Shown: piece by piece, positions 54,536 through 64,000 of the stretch
How the letters are laid out: every line of letters begins with the position of its first letter
Numbering within the stretch: the first letter of the stretch is position 1
Position numbers and translations under genes: made by a program
Notes under the pieces: generated by a model
Told to the model about the DNA's origin: nothing
Database searches by the model: none
What the model saw: the letters and a program-made list of their open reading frames with translations, nothing else
Assembly (NCBI RefSeq): GCF_026340095.1
Contig: NZ_JAPEPO010000001.1
Span: 2,572,501 to 2,636,500 of the forward strand
Direction of reading: 5' to 3'
DNA: 64,000 bases
From: Streptomyces sp. NBC_01446
Lineage (GTDB): Bacteria > Actinomycetota > Actinomycetes > Streptomycetales > Streptomycetaceae

Positions 54536-57082
54536 CTACGCCGGGATCTCCAGGGACACGACGGTCCCCTGGTCGTAGACGAGCGTCACGACCCCGCCGA
54601 GCAGCAGGAGCGTCGGGGGCCGCGGCGAGTCGGCGATGACCGTACCGGGGTCGGTGTGCGCCTTGATCTGCGGGTTTCCGGGTGCCCCTGGGACGACGGT
54701 GGCACGGGCCTTGCCCTTCGCCCCCAGTGGCACGGACCGAAGCGTGGTGTTGTCGGCGGTCAGGGCGCGGTCGCCGGTGATCAGAGGTCCCGACGAGACC
54801 GGCCGCTTGATCACGTCGGTGAGGGTCGTGAGGGGTTCCCTGCGGGTGACGCGGCCGTGGCGCGCGTCGGCGACCAGGAGCTTCTCGTTCGTCGTGTCGT
54901 AGGCGACCGCGGCGCCGGACCCGACCGCGCTCACGACGACATCAAGCCCCGGGAAGCCGTCCGCCTGCACCGCCGGCGCCTTGAATCCGAAGGTGCCCTC
55001 GACCGCGAGCGTCCGGGGGTTGAGGCGGGTGACCCGGGTCTGGGGCGTGGTGTTGGGGTCGTCGAAGGAGCCGTCGCCGGCCAGGACCTGGGTGCACAGC
55101 ACCTGCCCGTCCTGCGTCATGAGGGTGCGGCACTGCCCCTTGTCGTACGGGGTGCCGACCCGGGTGCCGGTCCGCTCGTCGAGTGCGACGACGCCTTCTT
55201 TCGCGTCGGCGTAGACGAGGCCGTCGTGGGCCAGGTCGGCTGTGTAGGCGCCCAGTTCGGCACCGGCGAGCTCGCCGGTGCTGAGCGTGTGGGTCCAGCC
55301 GGAAGCGCCGTCCTTCAGGCGGAACGCCCTCAGCCTCGCGCCCGCCGGCCCGTCCACGCCGTCCGCCGAGCCCTCCTGGGACGTGACGAGGCGGCCTTTG
55401 TCGGTGAGCAGGGCCGCCGTGAAGTGCGTGCCGTCGTCGGGCGCGGCCGACCAGCGCACACCGCCCGAGCGGGAGTCCCGCACCTGGAGGCGGCCCTTGT
55501 GGGCGATGACCGTGGTGCCGCCGCGCACCGTCGGGGCCAGCGAGTCGCCGGGCATGAACAGCTTGCCCGAGGGGCTGATGTAGGCCTCGTCGCCGACGTC
55601 GCCGTCCGCGGGTGAGCGCCCGTCCGACGTCCACAGCCGCCGGCCGCTGCTTGCGTCGAGCGCCTCGTACGTCCCGTCGGTGAGCAGGCAGACGACGGCC
55701 CGGGTGTCGGCGGCGCAGCTCATGGGCGCGTGCCCGAGCCTGCCCCGCCACGGTTTCCAGCCCTTGGGCCGCTGCTCCCGGAACTGCGGTACGTAGCCGC
55801 TCCGGTCGTCCGTCCCGGCCTCGTCCACCCCGGCCCGCGCGACGAGTGCGGCGGGCGGGAGCGTGGTGGAGGGCGTGGGTCCGGCACCCTTGCCGCCGGG
55901 ACCGCCGGCCTCGTCGCCCTGAGCGGGGCCACGCAGCGCGAGCAGTGCTCCGACGGCTCCGCCCGCGACGGCCACCGCGAGAACCGTGGCGAGGAGGGTA
56001 CGGCGGCTCCGGGCCCGGCGCGCGGGTGTGGCTGCCGGGATGGCCGGCGGGGCCGCGCTCATGGTGGGCAGGTCGTGCGGCGTGAGGGCGGGCGGGGTCG
56101 AGCGCTGCGTCGGGGTGCGGGTGGGGGTACGGCCGTCCGGCGCGCTGTCCTGCGGCAGCGGTACCAGGGGCTGTCCGGCGGCGCACAGGTGCGCCGCGTC
56201 CCGCCGCGTCTCGGCGATCGACTCCACCACGGGGTCCGGCCAGCCGGCGTCGGGCCCGCTCGCACCGGCCAGGGCGGCGAACCGCTCCGCGAGTGCCTCC
56301 GGCCCGGGCCGCGCCCCGGGGTCCTGAACGAGACAGTCGGCCAGGACTTCCCTCAACTCCTGCGGAACGCCTTCGAGTTCGGCCTCCGCGCGTGAGACCC
56401 GGTAGAGGACCGCCGCCACCGGGCCGTCACCGAACGGGTCGCGCCCGGCCGCCGCGTACGCGAGGACCGAGGCCAGGCAGAACACGTCGGAGGCGGCCAC
56501 CACATGCCTCCCGCCCGCGACATGTTCCGGCGACATGAAGCCGGGCGTCCCGACCAGCAGCCCGGTCGAGGTCATCGTGGTGGCGCCGGGGGTGCGCGCC
56601 ACGCCGAAGTCGATCAGCTTGGGCCCGTCGGCGCCGAGCAGGACGTTCGCCGGCTTCAGGTCCCGGTGCAGGGCGCCCGCGGCGTGCACCGCGGACAGTG
56701 CCCGGGCCATCCCGGCGCCGAGCGCGAGGACGGCGGGGGCGGGCAGCGGCCCGTGCCGGCGCATCGCCTCTGCGAGGGTCGGGCCGGGGACGTACTCCGT
56801 GGCGAGCCAGGGCTGTTCCGCGTCGGCGTCACCGGCGACGAGCCGCGCCACGAAGGGGCTCGCCACCGACGCGGCGACGGCGATCTCACGCCGGAACCGG
56901 GCGCGGAACGCCGGGTCCCCCGCGACCTCGCGGCGGATCGCCTTCACGGCGACGAGCGACTCCGGGACGCGCGGCCCGTCGGTGGCGAGGAACACCTCAC
57001 CCATGCCGCCCGCCCCGAGTCTGGCCAGCGTCTCGTGCGGACCCATGCGCGCGGGCGACCCCTCCCGCAGCCGACCGATCAT
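54536..57082 (-). CDS. Ser/Thr protein kinase with extracellular PQQ-type propeller, B
   Basis: An 848-residue paralog of the preceding gene. Kinase motifs LGAGGMGEVFLATDG, SLVAVKAIRRE, LHRDLKPANVLLGADG and LIDFGVARTPG are intact. After a Thr/Pro-rich linker (TPTRTPTQRSTPPALTP) comes a membrane helix (LLATVLAVAVAGGAVGALLA) and propeller blades such as YEALDASSGRRLWTSDG and LQVRDSRSGGVRWSAAPDD. The topology suggests an outside sensor controlling an inside kinase. ATG 57082 follows a GGGGGG-rich site. The two kinases are separated by 38 bases, so they are probably co-transcribed. Confidence 0.93.
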   Translation of the reverse strand: MIGRLREGSPARMGPHETLARLGAGGMGEVFLATDGPRVPESLVAVKAIRREVAGDPAFRARFRREIAVAASVASPFVARLVAGDADAEQPWLATEYVPGPTLAEAMRRHGPLPAPAVLALGAGMARALSAVHAAGALHRDLKPANVLLGADGPKLIDFGVARTPGATTMTSTGLLVGTPGFMSPEHVAGGRHVVAASDVFCLASVLAYAAAGRDPFGDGPVAAVLYRVSRAEAELEGVPQELREVLADCLVQDPGARPGPEALAERFAALAGASGPDAGWPDPVVESIAETRRDAAHLCAAGQPLVPLPQDSAPDGRTPTRTPTQRSTPPALTPHDLPTMSAAPPAIPAATPARRARSRRTLLATVLAVAVAGGAVGALLALRGPAQGDEAGGPGGKGAGPTPSTTLPPAALVARAGVDEAGTDDRSGYVPQFREQRPKGWKPWRGRLGHAPMSCAADTRAVVCLLTDGTYEALDASSGRRLWTSDGRSPADGDVGDEAYISPSGKLFMPGDSLAPTVRGGTTVIAHKGRLQVRDSRSGGVRWSAAPDDGTHFTAALLTDKGRLVTSQEGSADGVDGPAGARLRAFRLKDGASGWTHTLSTGELAGAELGAYTADLAHDGLVYADAKEGVVALDERTGTRVGTPYDKGQCRTLMTQDGQVLCTQVLAGDGSFDDPNTTPQTRVTRLNPRTLAVEGTFGFKAPAVQADGFPGLDVVVSAVGSGAAVAYDTTNEKLLVADARHGRVTRREPLTTLTDVIKRPVSSGPLITGDRALTADNTTLRSVPLGAKGKARATVVPGAPGNPQIKAHTDPGTVIADSPRPPTLLLLGGVVTLVYDQGTVVSLEIPA

Positions 57083-57423
57083 CCGCCCCGTCCCCCCGTG
57101 CCGTTGTCCGGATCACGCACCCCAACTGTGCGCGTGCGCACCTTCTGTGACGCTCCGGCAGATTACTGGGTGCGTCGCAGACCACGGGGGCCGAGGCCCG
57201 CGTACCGGCCGGAGGAAGTCCGGTTTTCGCCGCAACCCTCACCGCGATCGTCACGGGTTCCCCCACGGGCGATATGGCCGATTCCACCCCCTCATGCGGT
57301 CTTGTAGGGCCTGCCACCGCACGAGAGGCTGCCAAGCGGTGTGCGTGGATCCCCGGCCGTCAGGACCGGCGGCCGCGCAACTCCGGTCCTCGCGCGCCGA
57401 GTCGAGGAGGGGGAACTCACGAC
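57083..57423. other. divergent intergenic region between kinase B and subtilase
   Basis: A 341-base stretch with no gene I can support. It must carry both promoters. One clear symmetric element is GTGCGC-GT-GCGCAC at 57128-57141, 45 bases upstream of the kinase start codon. Confidence 0.55.
57128..57141. promoter_or_regulatory. inverted repeat upstream of kinase B
   Basis: GTGCGC and GCGCAC arms two bases apart form a perfect palindromic site in the kinase leader or promoter. Confidence 0.4.
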
Positions 57424-58629
57424 ATGACACTGACGCGCAAGAGGCGTCTGCGCTGGGCGGGCGCGCTCACCGCCGCGACCACGGCGGCGGTGCTCTCGGC
57501 CGTCACGTTGCCCGCGCATGCCGCGCCTCCGCTGGGGCGCATACTCGGCGCCGGTGAGCCCGGCGCCGTCGCAGGGAGTTACATCGTGACGCTCAAGGGG
57601 GGAACGAAGGCGCCGTCCGACATGGGCAAGGGCCTCGCCGAGAAGTACGGGGCGAAAATACGCCACACCTACAGCACGGCGCTGAACGGCTACGCAGTGC
57701 GCGCGGGCGAGGCGCAGGCCAGAAGGCTCGCGGCCGATCCGTCGGTCGCCGCGGTGGTCCAGGACTCACGCGTGTCGCTCGACCACACCCGGAAGAACCC
57801 GCCGTCCTGGGGGCTGGACCGCATCGACCAGGGTGATCTGCCGCTCGACAACTCCTACACCTGGCCCGAGTCGGACGGCTCGGGCGTCACGGCGTACGTC
57901 ATCGACACCGGCATCCGGATCTCGCACCGGGACTTCGGCGGCCGGGCGCGCTACGGCTGGGACTTCGTCGACGGCGACGCCACCGCGCAGGACGGCAACG
58001 GCCACGGCACCCACGTGGCCGGAACCGTCGCCGGTGCGGGCCACGGCGTCGCGACAAAGGCGGACGTGGTCGCGGTGCGCGTGCTCGACGACGCGGGCTC
58101 CGGGACGACCGCCCAGGTCATCGCGGGCATCGACTGGGTGACGAAGCACGCGCGTAAACCGGCCGTCGCCAATCTGAGCCTCGGCGGCCACGCCAACGCG
58201 CAGCTGGACGCGGCGGTGCGGGGCTCCATCGCCTCCGGCGTCACGTACACGGTCGCGGCCGGCAACGACGGACTCCCGGCGAGCCTGTGCTCGCCGGCCC
58301 GTGTGAAGGAGGCCGTCACGGTCGGCGCGACCGACCGCACGGACCGGCGCGCCGACTTCTCGAACTGGGGCACCCGGCTCGACCTGTTCGCCCCCGGCGT
58401 CGACATCACCTCGGCGTCTAACGCGAGCGACACGGGGAAGGCGACTTACTCCGGTACGTCGATGGCGTCACCGCACGCGGCGGGCGCCGCCGCGCTGTAC
58501 CTGTCCGGCCACACCTCGGCCACGCCGGCCGAGGTGAGCCGGGCGCTGACGAAGCGCGCGGCAACAGGCCGGGTCACGGACACGCTGCCCGGCTCGCCGA
58601 ACAAGCTGCTCCAGGTCAACAACCCGTAA
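57424..58629 (+). CDS. secreted subtilisin-like serine protease (S8)
   Basis: A 401-residue protease. A signal peptide (WAGALTAATTAAVLSAVTLP) is followed by an inhibitor I9 propeptide (SYIVTLKGGTKAPSDMGKGL through AVVQDSRVSLD, about 52-120), then the catalytic domain with Asp161 (VIDTG), His194 (GNGHGTHVAG) and Ser346 (SGTSMASPH). It resembles the proteinase K/aqualysin branch. No C-terminal extra domain is present. ATG 57424 has a GGAGGGGG site upstream. It is followed by a hairpin terminator and then the glgE operon. Confidence 0.95.
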   Translation: MTLTRKRRLRWAGALTAATTAAVLSAVTLPAHAAPPLGRILGAGEPGAVAGSYIVTLKGGTKAPSDMGKGLAEKYGAKIRHTYSTALNGYAVRAGEAQARRLAADPSVAAVVQDSRVSLDHTRKNPPSWGLDRIDQGDLPLDNSYTWPESDGSGVTAYVIDTGIRISHRDFGGRARYGWDFVDGDATAQDGNGHGTHVAGTVAGAGHGVATKADVVAVRVLDDAGSGTTAQVIAGIDWVTKHARKPAVANLSLGGHANAQLDAAVRGSIASGVTYTVAAGNDGLPASLCSPARVKEAVTVGATDRTDRRADFSNWGTRLDLFAPGVDITSASNASDTGKATYSGTSMASPHAAGAAALYLSGHTSATPAEVSRALTKRAATGRVTDTLPGSPNKLLQVNNP

Positions 58630-58649
58630 CCGAAGGGTGAGTTCATGAT

Positions 58650-58677
58650 CCGGTCCCGTCGTTCACGGCGGGGCCGG
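58650..58677 (+). terminator. terminator after the subtilase gene
   Basis: CCGGTCCCGTC (58650-58660) and GGCGGGGCCGG (58667-58677) pair over 11 positions (two G.U) around a 6-base loop, 20 bases after the stop. Confidence 0.75.
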
Positions 58678-58687
58678 ACTTGTCTGT

Positions 58688-58717
58688 GTGCTTACGCGCG
58701 AGTAGTTAACAAAGCAC
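58688..58717. promoter_or_regulatory. inverted repeat upstream of glgE
   Basis: GTGCTT (58688-58693) and AAGCAC (58712-58717) are perfect inverted arms 18 bases apart in an AT-richer patch, 130 bases before glgE. Confidence 0.45.
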
Positions 58718-58754
58718 CGGATTGCCCGCCCTGCGACCGTGGAAGGCTCCCCCG

Positions 58755-58795
58755 GTACACACTGCGCGACCCCCTTCGTACACACTGCGCGACCC
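58755..58795 (+). repeat. 18-bp direct repeat upstream of glgE
   Basis: GTACACACTGCGCGACCC is repeated exactly at 58755-58772 and 58778-58795, a 23-base period, 52 bases before the glgE start. Two copies at roughly two helical turns suggest a regulator site or a slippage duplication. Confidence 0.75.
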
Positions 58796-58846
58796 TCTTC
58801 CTCACCCCCGTTTCCGCAAACCGAACACCCGCGGTCAGGAGCGGTC

Positions 58847-60972
58847 ATGCCCGCACAGAGTCCCTCGCCGAAGCCCCACACGGACCCGGCGAAGCAGTCG
58901 GCCAGAAGCGCGAAATCGCAGAAACCACCGGGCCGGCGGCGCCCACCGGCCACCACCGCCGCCACCACGCTCGGGCGGATACCTGTCCTGGACGTCCAGC
59001 CCCTCGTGGACCACGGCCGCAGGCCCGCCAAGGCGGTGGCGGGCGAGTCCTTCGAGGTCAGCGCGACGGTCTTCCGCGAGGGCCACGACGCGGTCGCCGC
59101 GAACGTGGTGCTGCGCTCGCCGCGCGGCCGCACGGGCCCCTGGACCCCGATGCGCGAGCTGGCCCCTGGCACCGACCGCTGGGGCGCGCAGGTCACGCCC
59201 ACGTCGGAGGGGCGCTGGACCTACACCGTCGAGGCGTGGGGCGACCCCGTCACCACCTGGCGCCGCCACGCGCAGATCAAGGTCCCGGCGGGCATCGACA
59301 CCGAACTCGTCCTGGAGGAGGGCGCGTTGCTGCACGAGCGCGCCGCCGAGGGCGTGCCGCAGCGCAAGGGGCAGCGCGAGACCGTGCTGCGCGCCGCCGC
59401 CGCGCTCCGGGACACCGCACGCCCCGCCGCGGCTCGCCTGGCCGCCGCGCTCACGCCGAAGGTCGACGAGGTCCTCGCCCGCCACCCGTTGCGCGAGCTG
59501 GTCACCAGCTCCGACCCGCTGCCGCTCCTCGTGGAGCGCGAACGGGCGCTGTACGGAGCGTGGTACGAGTTCTTCCCGCGCTCGGAGGGTGCGATCGTGC
59601 GTGAGGGGGAACCGCCGGTCTCCGGCACGTTCCACACCGCGGCGAAGCGCCTCCCGGCCATCGCCGCGATGGGCTTCGACGTCCTCTATCTGCCGCCGGT
59701 CCACCCCATCGGCACCACGTACCGCAAGGGTCCCGACAACTCGCTCTCCCCGGGGCCGCACGACGTGGGCGTCCCCTGGGCGATCGGCTCCCCGGAGGGC
59801 GGTCACGACGCGATCCACCCCGACCTCGGCTCCCTCGACGACTTCGACGCCTTCGTGCGCCGGGCCGCGGACCTGGGCCTGGAGATCGCCCTCGACTTCG
59901 CGCTCCAGTGCTCGCCCGACCACCCGTGGGTGGAGAAGCACCCCGAGTGGTTCCACCACCGGCCTGACGGGACCATCGCGTACGCGGAGAACCCGCCGAA
60001 GAAGTACCAGGACATCTACCCGATCGCCTTCGACCAGGACATGCCCGGCCTGGTCGCCGAGACGACCCGCGTCCTGCGCTTCTGGATGGACCACGGCGTG
60101 CGCATCTTCCGCGTCGACAACCCGCACACCAAGCCCGTCGTCTTCTGGGAACGGGTCATCAGGGAGATCAACCGCACCGACCCCGACGTGATCTTCCTGG
60201 CCGAGGCGTTCACGCGCCCCGCGATGATGCGCACCCTCGCGCAGGCCGGCTTCCAGCAGTCGTACACCTACTTCACCTGGCGGAACTCGAAGCAGGAACT
60301 CACCGAGTACGCGACGGAGTTGGCGAAGGACACGGCCGCGTACATGCGGCCCAACTTCTTCGTGAACACCCCGGACATCCTGCACGCCTACCTTCAGAAC
60401 GGCGGGCGCCCCGCGTTCGAGGTGCGCGCGGTCCTGGCTGCCACGCTCTCGCCGACCTGGGGCGTCTACAGCGGCTACGAACTGTGCGAAAACGCCCCGC
60501 TACGCCCCGGTAGCGAGGAGTATCTCCATTCGGAGAAGTACGAACTGCGGCCGCGCGACTGGGAGTCGGCCGAGCTCGAAGGGCGTTCGATCGCGCCTCT
60601 CATCACCCGGCTCAACGACATCAGGCGCCGCAGCCCCGCCCTGCGCCGGCTGCGTGACGTGCACTTCCACCACACCGACCAGGACTCGGTGATCGCGTAT
60701 TCCAAGTCGGTCGCAGGCGCGCACGGTTCGAACACGGTTCTGGTGGTCGCCAACCTCGATCCTCACCACACCCAGGAGGCGACGGTGTCGTTGGACATGC
60801 CGCAACTGGGACTCGGCTGGCACGAGTCCGCGCCGGTGCGCGACGAGCTCACCGGTGAGACCTACCACTGGGGCAGGGCCAACTACGTGCGCCTCGAGCC
60901 GGGCCGTGCGCCCGCGCACATCCTCACCGTCCTGCGACCGTCCTCACCGTTGATCGGAGGGTCACCCACACC

Positions 60973-60976
<4 letters not shown>
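58847..60976 (+). CDS. glgE: alpha-1,4-glucan:maltose-1-phosphate maltosyltransferase
   Basis: A 709-residue GH13_3 enzyme that extends alpha-glucan with maltose from maltose-1-phosphate. Domains: N-terminal Ig-like domain ([20 protein letters not shown]), helical insert, catalytic barrel with [23 protein letters not shown], nucleophile in [13 protein letters not shown], acid/base in [11 protein letters not shown] and [10 protein letters not shown]. The N-terminal 45 residues are a charged extension. ATG 58847 follows CAGGAGCGGTC. It overlaps treS by 4 bases. Repeats at 58688-58795 probably regulate it. Confidence 0.96.
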
Positions 60977-62670
<1,694 letters not shown>

Positions 62671-62822
62671 CCGTCGCCCAGGGAGGGCCGGTTTCCACCG
62701 CCCCTCCCTGGGCACCCATCACCACACACCCCGACACGTCCCGCACGTACTGCCTCTGCCGCATTTCCGGGACGCCGCCCCGCACCCAGTCGCGGCCCGC
62801 CCCGGGGAAAGGACGTGACGCC

Positions 62823-64000
62823 ATGCCGGATGCCGTCACCCGAACCGGCCCGACCGCGCGACCCGAGCTGCTCGCCTCGCTCGATCCGCTCCTGCGCGCG
62901 TGGCTGCCCCGGCAACGCTGGTTCGCGGGCAGAACAGCACCCGCCCTCACCCTGCTCGCCGCGACGGACCTGCTGCCGGCCACGGCACGGCAGCCGGGCC
63001 TGATCCACGCCCTCCTGCGCATCGCGCCCACCCAGGACACGTACCAACTCCTGCTGGGCGTAAGGGAGTCACTGCCCCCGTACCTGGCGCCGGCCCTCAT
63101 CGGCCACGTCACCCAGGGACCCCTCGCCGGGCGCACGGTCTACGAGGCCCTGCTCGACCCCCGCCTGACGGACCTCCTCCTGGAACGGCTGCGCCACCCG
63201 GGCCGCCTGGACGGACTCCGTTTCGCGCACGACGGCGAGACCCCGATCCCGCCGGGCCTCACCCCCCGCCCCCTCGACGCGGAGCAGTCCAACTCCTCGA
63301 TCATTTACGGAGATACGTTCATCCTCAAGGTGTTCCGCCGTGTCACGCCGGGCCTCAACCCGGACCTGGAACTCCAGCGCGCGCTGGCCGACGAGGGCTG
63401 CGAACGCGCGCTCGCCCCGGTGGCGTGGTTCGAGACGACGGACGGCGACCCGCTCTCGCTCGGCCTGCTCCAGCCCTACCTCACCGGCGCGACGGACGGC
63501 TGGGACCTCGCGCTCGGCGAACTGTCCAAGGGGCAGGACTTCCGCCACGAGGCCCTCGAACTCGGCCGCGCCACGGCCGAGATCCACCTCGCCCTGGCGC
63601 ACGCCCTGCCGACGGTCACCCTGGGCCGCGCCCACACCGTGCAGCTGGCGCAGTCGATGAAGGAACGTCTCGACAAGGCCGTCCAGGCCGTACCGGCGCT
63701 CCATCCCTACGCACCCGCGCTGCACACCGCCTTCGACGCCCTCGCGGCCGACACGACCCCCCGCACCGCCCAGCGCGTCCACGGGGACCTGCACCTGGGC
63801 CAGTGCCTGCGCTCGCCCGCCGGCGCCTGGTCGGTCATCGACTTCGAGGGCGAGCCCTCCCGCCCCCTGCCCGAACGCCGGCTGCCGCACCCGCCCGCCC
63901 GGGACGTGGCCGGCATGCTGCGCTCCTTCGACTACGCGGCCCGCACGAACCGGCCGTGGGCTCCGGACTGGGCGCGCCGGTGCCGGGACGCGTACTGCGC
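62823..64000 (+). CDS. mak: maltokinase (cut by window end)
   Basis: The first 392 residues of a maltokinase (also called Pep2), which phosphorylates maltose to maltose-1-phosphate for GlgE. The N-terminal cap has RAWLPRQRWFAGR, the nucleotide-binding lobe has NSSIIYGDTFILKVFRRV, and the kinase core has the catalytic QRVHGDLHLGQCLR and the Mg-binding SVIDFEGEPSRPLPERR. About 60-80 residues are missing at the 3' end. It lies 152 bases after treS, so it may have its own signals or belong to the same operon. glgB is expected next. Confidence 0.94.
   Translation, partial: MPDAVTRTGPTARPELLASLDPLLRAWLPRQRWFAGRTAPALTLLAATDLLPATARQPGLIHALLRIAPTQDTYQLLLGVRESLPPYLAPALIGHVTQGPLAGRTVYEALLDPRLTDLLLERLRHPGRLDGLRFAHDGETPIPPGLTPRPLDAEQSNSSIIYGDTFILKVFRRVTPGLNPDLELQRALADEGCERALAPVAWFETTDGDPLSLGLLQPYLTGATDGWDLALGELSKGQDFRHEALELGRATAEIHLALAHALPTVTLGRAHTVQLAQSMKERLDKAVQAVPALHPYAPALHTAFDALAADTTPRTAQRVHGDLHLGQCLRSPAGAWSVIDFEGEPSRPLPERRLPHPPARDVAGMLRSFDYAARTNRPWAPDWARRCRDAYC

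Overview
The window is high-GC DNA with the gene content and codon bias of a Streptomyces chromosome: third codon positions are almost all G or C, starts are GTG, ATG and TTG, and secreted lipoproteins, Ser/Thr kinases, the GlgE pathway and an actinomycete-type tandem glycine riboswitch are all present. From memory the order resembles the SCO5440-SCO5486 core region of S. coelicolor read in reverse; I could not check this. No phage, IS element, CRISPR array, tRNA, rRNA or complete biosynthetic cluster is visible.

Layout. 1-5017: the 5' end of a cysteine desulfurase gene, two small membrane proteins, a TetR regulator, an alpha/beta hydrolase, a WYL regulator, a thioesterase-like protein and a TRIC channel. 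5072-12913: a secreted M1 peptidase and a five-gene peptide ABC importer (order C-A-B-D-F, minus strand) with a strong hairpin after the binding-protein gene. 13100-14071: a frameshifted 4'-phosphopantetheinyl transferase and a decayed coupled partner. 14240-16755: two SseB-family proteins and a P-loop kinase. 16904-21572: a tandem glycine riboswitch driving gcvT-gcvH-glyA, followed by sdaA, which together form a glycine to serine to pyruvate route. 21602-27796: an L,D-transpeptidase, a GH25 muramidase, an F420/NADP-type oxidoreductase, a composite wreck made from a LuxR-type regulator fused to the tail of an M4 metallopeptidase, an EF-hand protein, and a divergent MerR/GNAT pair sharing a dyad. 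27807-34402: a beta-propeller lipoprotein, a NodB-like protein, a possible small RNA, an anti-sigma-type ATPase, enoyl-CoA hydratase and two more L,D-transpeptidases.

34565-64000: glycogen and trehalose metabolism (glgX, glgP, glgE, treS, maltokinase cut by the window end), interleaved with a two-component system coupled to an ABC-2 exporter, a heterodimeric ABC exporter, two intact secreted M4 metallopeptidases that share an upstream element, a GNAT, two Ser/Thr kinases with extracellular propellers, and a subtilase. GlgX and GlgP degrade glycogen. TreS and maltokinase make maltose-1-phosphate, which GlgE adds to alpha-glucan; glgB probably lies beyond the right edge.

No clearly new multi-gene system was found. 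The points most worth following are the deletion-fusion scar at 25670, the PPTase locus with two one-base frameshifts, a candidate small RNA with a C-rich loop at 29943-30064, and the identical 33-nt module upstream of both intact M4 protease genes.
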